From Discostella pseudostelligera (lineage: Eukaryota; Bacillariophyta; Thalassiosirophyceae; Thalassiosirales; Thalassiosiraceae), in contig JALLBK010000229.1 in assembly GCA_036940085.1 (NCBI GenBank), positions 1-17,409 of the forward strand: DNA of 17,409 nucleotides, in the 5' to 3' direction. The position numbers and the translations under genes are program-made. Below, in pieces: positions 14,794-17,409 of this stretch (positions are counted from its first letter, which is position 1; every line of letters starts with the position of its first letter). The notes beneath the pieces were generated by a model. The model saw only the letters and a program-made list of their open reading frames with translations. It did not search any database and had not been told where the DNA came from.

Positions 14794-17084
14794 CACCACT
14801 TACATCCCTCTTATACACAGAATATGGAGACGTATACTACAAATGGGACCAACGAGATTGGAGATGTCTCCAAATGAAAGAAGGCGTCAACCAAGGATGC
14901 CCGTTATCACCTATATTTGCCACACTAGTACTTCACCGAGTACTCGAATCATTAGCAAACTCTCTGAAAGAAAGAGCACAAGCGCGACTGGCGACAGGCT
15001 ACAAAGGCGATGATGGCTGCGGCAGCATTGCACACCTCTTTGCTTACATGGATGATATATCATCAACCGTACCTCATGAAGACGTTCAATTTTTCTGTCA
15101 AGAGATCGACAAACTTGGAGCAACAAAAGGCTGCTTCGTCAACCCACTGAAAACACGAATTCTCACATCCTGCTCCGGAAACAGCATCCTCCCAATGCTC
15201 AACGCCTCCAACCACACTTTAGCTACTGAAATTGAAAACACCATCGCCACCTACTCCATTAAACAAAACAAAGACGACTCCCTTTCACCGGTTGAACTCA
15301 CGGACGGTTTTAGATTACTAGGCACCCCGGTCGGATCCAAACTCTTTGCAGAAAGTTTCTATGATGAGCAACTAGAACTGGTCACATCATCTCTCAAATC
15401 ACTAGAAACCTCAATCACAGACATACACACCAGACTAAAACTCTTCACACAATGTGTCCTCCAAAAACTGCCTCATCTATTGGATTCGGACATAATGCAC
15501 AACTACCCCATCGACAACACCTCCAACAACAATTGGTACAACTGGGAAGGCACCCTCACCTTTGGCATCGACGGGCTCATCGACAGCTTTCTCCGCAACA
15601 TCCTCGATATCGATGACGACTCATACATCCCAACCTACTCCATCCTCATAGCACAACTTAACACCAACAAAGGAGGACTCAGATTTCTCAACGCAAGCAT
15701 CCGAGCCGCCCTGGACTTTGTCCTCAACACAATGCTCTGCAAACAACGTGCCCTACACGGATTCCGCATCAACAGCGACATCAAACCAATCCTTCCACAC
15801 CCATCAATATCAGACATATTCGCCATCACAACAAACAATTCATCGTTAGTTCTCCAACGCTACCACGCACTCCTCCCCCATATTGCACCACTCAGCTGCC
15901 CACCGTCCTGTCCATCAATGGAAACAACTACAACATTTGAGAACTACACCTCCCTCCACAGCGCATGCACCCGCCTCAAGAAACACTTTGCAAACATCAT
16001 CACCGGACAAATATACACAAATGTGGGAACCTCCACTCCAGAACACTTCCACCTCCTCCCCAGTATACTATCACCACAAATGTCATATCCACTTGTCGGC
16101 ATGTGCAGAAGCAATGCCCAACATAGACTTCCTAACTGGGCAACCCAAATCGCAATCAAACAAAAACTCCCACTTCCAATTTATGACCCAACCAACACAC
16201 CAACCTGCAAATGCGGACAGAAACACAACTGCTTTGGAGATCATACCTTCAAATGTAAAAAGATCAGCAAAAAATTATCACACAACATCGTTAGAGATTC
16301 ATGCGCCAAAGCTCTCCAACCAGCTCTATCACAAGCCGGGTATATTCGGCCATCGACCCAATTAGAGACAGAAAAGAAACACATCAAAACACAAGATATC
16401 TCAGCACAACCATTTGATGTATCCTTTGACCCCGACCCACCCATCACAGACACTATCCACACATATTGCCCATACTCAACAATCGGGGCTGACATCACCA
16501 TTACACACAGTGCAAGTACTCCTTCCACCTTCGACATCTCGGATAATGCTATTTCTTCAGTGACGGCCCTTGCCGACAAGCATATCCAGATGTTCGAATG
16601 GAAGAAGTACATGCGTAACAACAAGACCGACGCCACCAATCCTTCCACCAGAATCAATGGCGATGCAGTTATTGGCGACCTCCTCCAACAAAACATGATC
16701 CTTCTCCCTTTTGCGATAGATCCTCATGGACGATTCGGCCTTATACTCACCCACTTCCTCTTCCAGCCTACAGCAAACCTAGCCTTCGATTTCCCACCTT
16801 CGCGGCCAAACGCTAAACTTATGTTTGCCAAATCAACAAGTTCTCCCAGCCCAATCGGATTACTCCGTACAGCAGATTGCCTCTGGAAACAGAACAAACA
16901 GCGACCCTTTTTTGGACACTCATACACAGCCCCAACACCTTCCCTCTTTACAATTCAACAACTGGGCCTCGGAATTACAAAAGCATTCACGACTCACATA
17001 CGAAATGCTACACGCACTTACCAAGGCACCAACCAACGGGAAAGCCACTCCACTCACGCTTTCGACCACACAATAGTTCAGTAG
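14784..17084 (+). CDS. ORF2: reverse transcriptase YMDD, thumb, CCHC and endonuclease-like tail
   Basis: Phase 0 continues the enzyme: PELTPL, then KEGVNQGCPLSPIFATLVL (RT block 4), the catalytic FAYMDD (Asp pair, 15051-15056), and FRLLGTPVGS (about 15307-15340, RT block 7). A helical thumb follows. A C-x-C-x5-C-x3-H-x3-C knuckle (16206-16256, CKCGQKHNCFGDHTFKC) leads into HNIVRDSCAKALQPALSQAG, a Glu, then PFDVSFDPDP and GADITIT, then EWKKYMR. This resembles the CCHC plus PD-(D/E)xK restriction-like endonuclease tail of R2/CRE-type elements. The first ATG in phase (14874) falls after RT block 3, so this piece cannot work alone. It ends at TAG 17082. The RT call is firm, the endonuclease call moderate. 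Confidence 0.78.
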   Translation, partial: PELTPLTSLLYTEYGDVYYKWDQRDWRCLQMKEGVNQGCPLSPIFATLVLHRVLESLANSLKERAQARLATGYKGDDGCGSIAHLFAYMDDISSTVPHEDVQFFCQEIDKLGATKGCFVNPLKTRILTSCSGNSILPMLNASNHTLATEIENTIATYSIKQNKDDSLSPVELTDGFRLLGTPVGSKLFAESFYDEQLELVTSSLKSLETSITDIHTRLKLFTQCVLQKLPHLLDSDIMHNYPIDNTSNNNWYNWEGTLTFGIDGLIDSFLRNILDIDDDSYIPTYSILIAQLNTNKGGLRFLNASIRAALDFVLNTMLCKQRALHGFRINSDIKPILPHPSISDIFAITTNNSSLVLQRYHALLPHIAPLSCPPSCPSMETTTTFENYTSLHSACTRLKKHFANIITGQIYTNVGTSTPEHFHLLPSILSPQMSYPLVGMCRSNAQHRLPNWATQIAIKQKLPLPIYDPTNTPTCKCGQKHNCFGDHTFKCKKISKKLSHNIVRDSCAKALQPALSQAGYIRPSTQLETEKKHIKTQDISAQPFDVSFDPDPPITDTIHTYCPYSTIGADITITHSASTPSTFDISDNAISSVTALADKHIQMFEWKKYMRNNKTDATNPSTRINGDAVIGDLLQQNMILLPFAIDPHGRFGLILTHFLFQPTANLAFDFPPSRPNAKLMFAKSTSSPSPIGLLRTADCLWKQNKQRPFFGHSYTAPTPSLFTIQQLGLGITKAFTTHIRNATRTYQGTNQRESHSTHAFDHTIVQ

Positions 17085-17352
17085 AACATAAACTAATATC
17101 ATAAATGGACTATGGCAATGCGAGGGCTCTTTCTCCTTCTTTCTCCCTTCTCAAATTTTTGGCGGGGAAGGGGCCGCTCCGCGGCGCCCTTTTTCTCTTT
17201 TCCAGAGAGACCGGTCAAAGTTCGTGGGAACGAAGGACAGACTAGGCCACAAATTTCTGCGAATTCGCAGCCCACCAGGTGAAGGACAGGCGCAATGGTT
17301 CACCACCTCACAAACTCCAAACACATAAAGACACAAATAATGCATCGAGACC
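17085..17352. other. Structured non-coding 3' region downstream of ORF2
   Basis: About 270 bases with a pyrimidine-rich run (about 17125-17160) and four small dyads in 130 bases: GCCGC-tcc-GCGGC (17173-17185), GTTC-gtgg-GAAC (17220-17231), the 14-bp palindrome CTGCGAATTCGCAG (17257-17270), and GGTGAA ... TTCACC (about 17278-17304). The string gaaggacag occurs twice (about 17232 and 17281). It may be the retrotransposon's 3' untranslated region, where folded RNA is used by the reverse transcriptase in R2-like elements, or a promoter for the reading frame that starts at 17353. No poly-A tract marks the end of the element. Confidence 0.45.
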
Positions 17353-17409
17353 ATGGCCGCCACCACCCTACCAGTTTCACTCAGCGGCATTGTCATAGCT
17401 CAGCAACCG
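17353..17409 (+). CDS. Possible gene start, cut by the window end
   Basis: An ATG in a favourable context (gaccATGGcc) opens 19 codons, MAATTLPVSLSGIVIAQQP, that stay open to the last base. The composition (Ala/Thr then a hydrophobic LSGIVIA) could be the start of a signal or transit peptide, but 19 codons are too few to decide. It might equally be part of the flanking repeat. Confidence 0.2.
   Translation, partial: MAATTLPVSLSGIVIAQQP

Larger units (their letters stand above)
9298..17084 (+). mobile_element. Two-ORF non-LTR retrotransposon, RLE-type, degenerate copy
   Basis: A single unit is defined by three things: one strand-biased composition (sense strand rich in A and C, poor in G); ORF1 and ORF2 overlapping as ATGA at 13324-13327; and the domain order zinc fingers - reverse transcriptase - CCHC - endonuclease-like tail in ORF2. 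No long terminal repeats, integrase or protease are seen. The arrangement resembles R2/NeSL/CRE-type elements, which prime reverse transcription at a nicked genomic target. Damage: a -1 shift between 9317 and 9361, a -1 shift at 10041-10046, TGA 11576, TAA 12536, TGA 13447 and a -1 shift at 14783-14785. Coordinates cover the coding part only; no 3' poly-A or target duplication was found. The clade is not settled. Confidence 0.75.

Noticed and set aside
538..17084. A variant genetic code as the cause of the internal stops
   Set aside because: Both TAA and TGA occur internally, each inferred replacement residue differs (Tyr, Arg, Gln), and the elements also end in ordinary TGA and TAG.
1..17409. 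CRISPR array, tRNA or rRNA genes
   Set aside because: No regular direct repeats with unique spacers, no tRNA arm pattern and no rRNA-like conserved blocks were seen on either strand.

Overview
The window looks like a transposon-rich stretch of a microbial eukaryote genome, most likely a stramenopile alga such as a diatom. The basis is a Crypton-type tyrosine recombinase, a very large intronless transposase-exonuclease, and a zinc-finger reverse transcriptase, sitting next to each other in AT-moderate DNA. The taxonomic guess rests on recalled family distributions, not on a search. I see no convincing host housekeeping gene, rRNA or tRNA.

Layout. (1) 1-537: intergenic DNA that opens with a perfect 36-bp palindrome centred on TGACGTCA. 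(2) 538-3009, minus strand: a Crypton-like element. The upstream gene (1207-3009) encodes a tyrosine recombinase with a full R/K/HxxR/W/Y set. The downstream gene (538-1173) encodes a poly-Glu protein with a region resembling the GCR1_C DNA-binding domain found in Cryptons. Both lie in one reading frame, separated only by a TAA. (3) 3010-4022: non-coding, with short nested repeats that partly echo the 5' flank. (4) 4023-8555, plus strand: about 1,510 codons of a transposase-like protein. It has a Cys-rich zinc region, a DDE-like core with a WRN-type 3'-5' exonuclease in its middle, then an AT-hook and a terminal Cys knuckle. One in-frame TAA at 4776 breaks it. (5) 8556-9297: non-coding. (6) 9298-17084, plus strand: a two-ORF non-LTR retrotransposon. 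ORF1 is Gag-like, with FG-type 19-residue repeats and a C2HC finger. ORF2 has two N-terminal C2H2 fingers, a reverse transcriptase (YMDD), a CCHC knuckle and a restriction-like-endonuclease-like tail. ORF1 and ORF2 overlap as ATGA. (7) 17085-17409: a 3' region with several hairpins, then a possible start of another gene that runs out of the window.

Each element would move independently: the recombinase by recombination, the transposase by cut-and-paste, the retroelement by target-primed reverse transcription. All three are nearly intact but each carries one or a few inactivating changes. I count five in-frame stops in otherwise open frames, and three single-base frameshifts in the retroelement, all explained by loss of one C from a C run. 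They are either recently dead copies or partly a product of assembly errors in homopolymers. The most unusual object is the transposase with an exonuclease placed between its presumed second and third catalytic acids.
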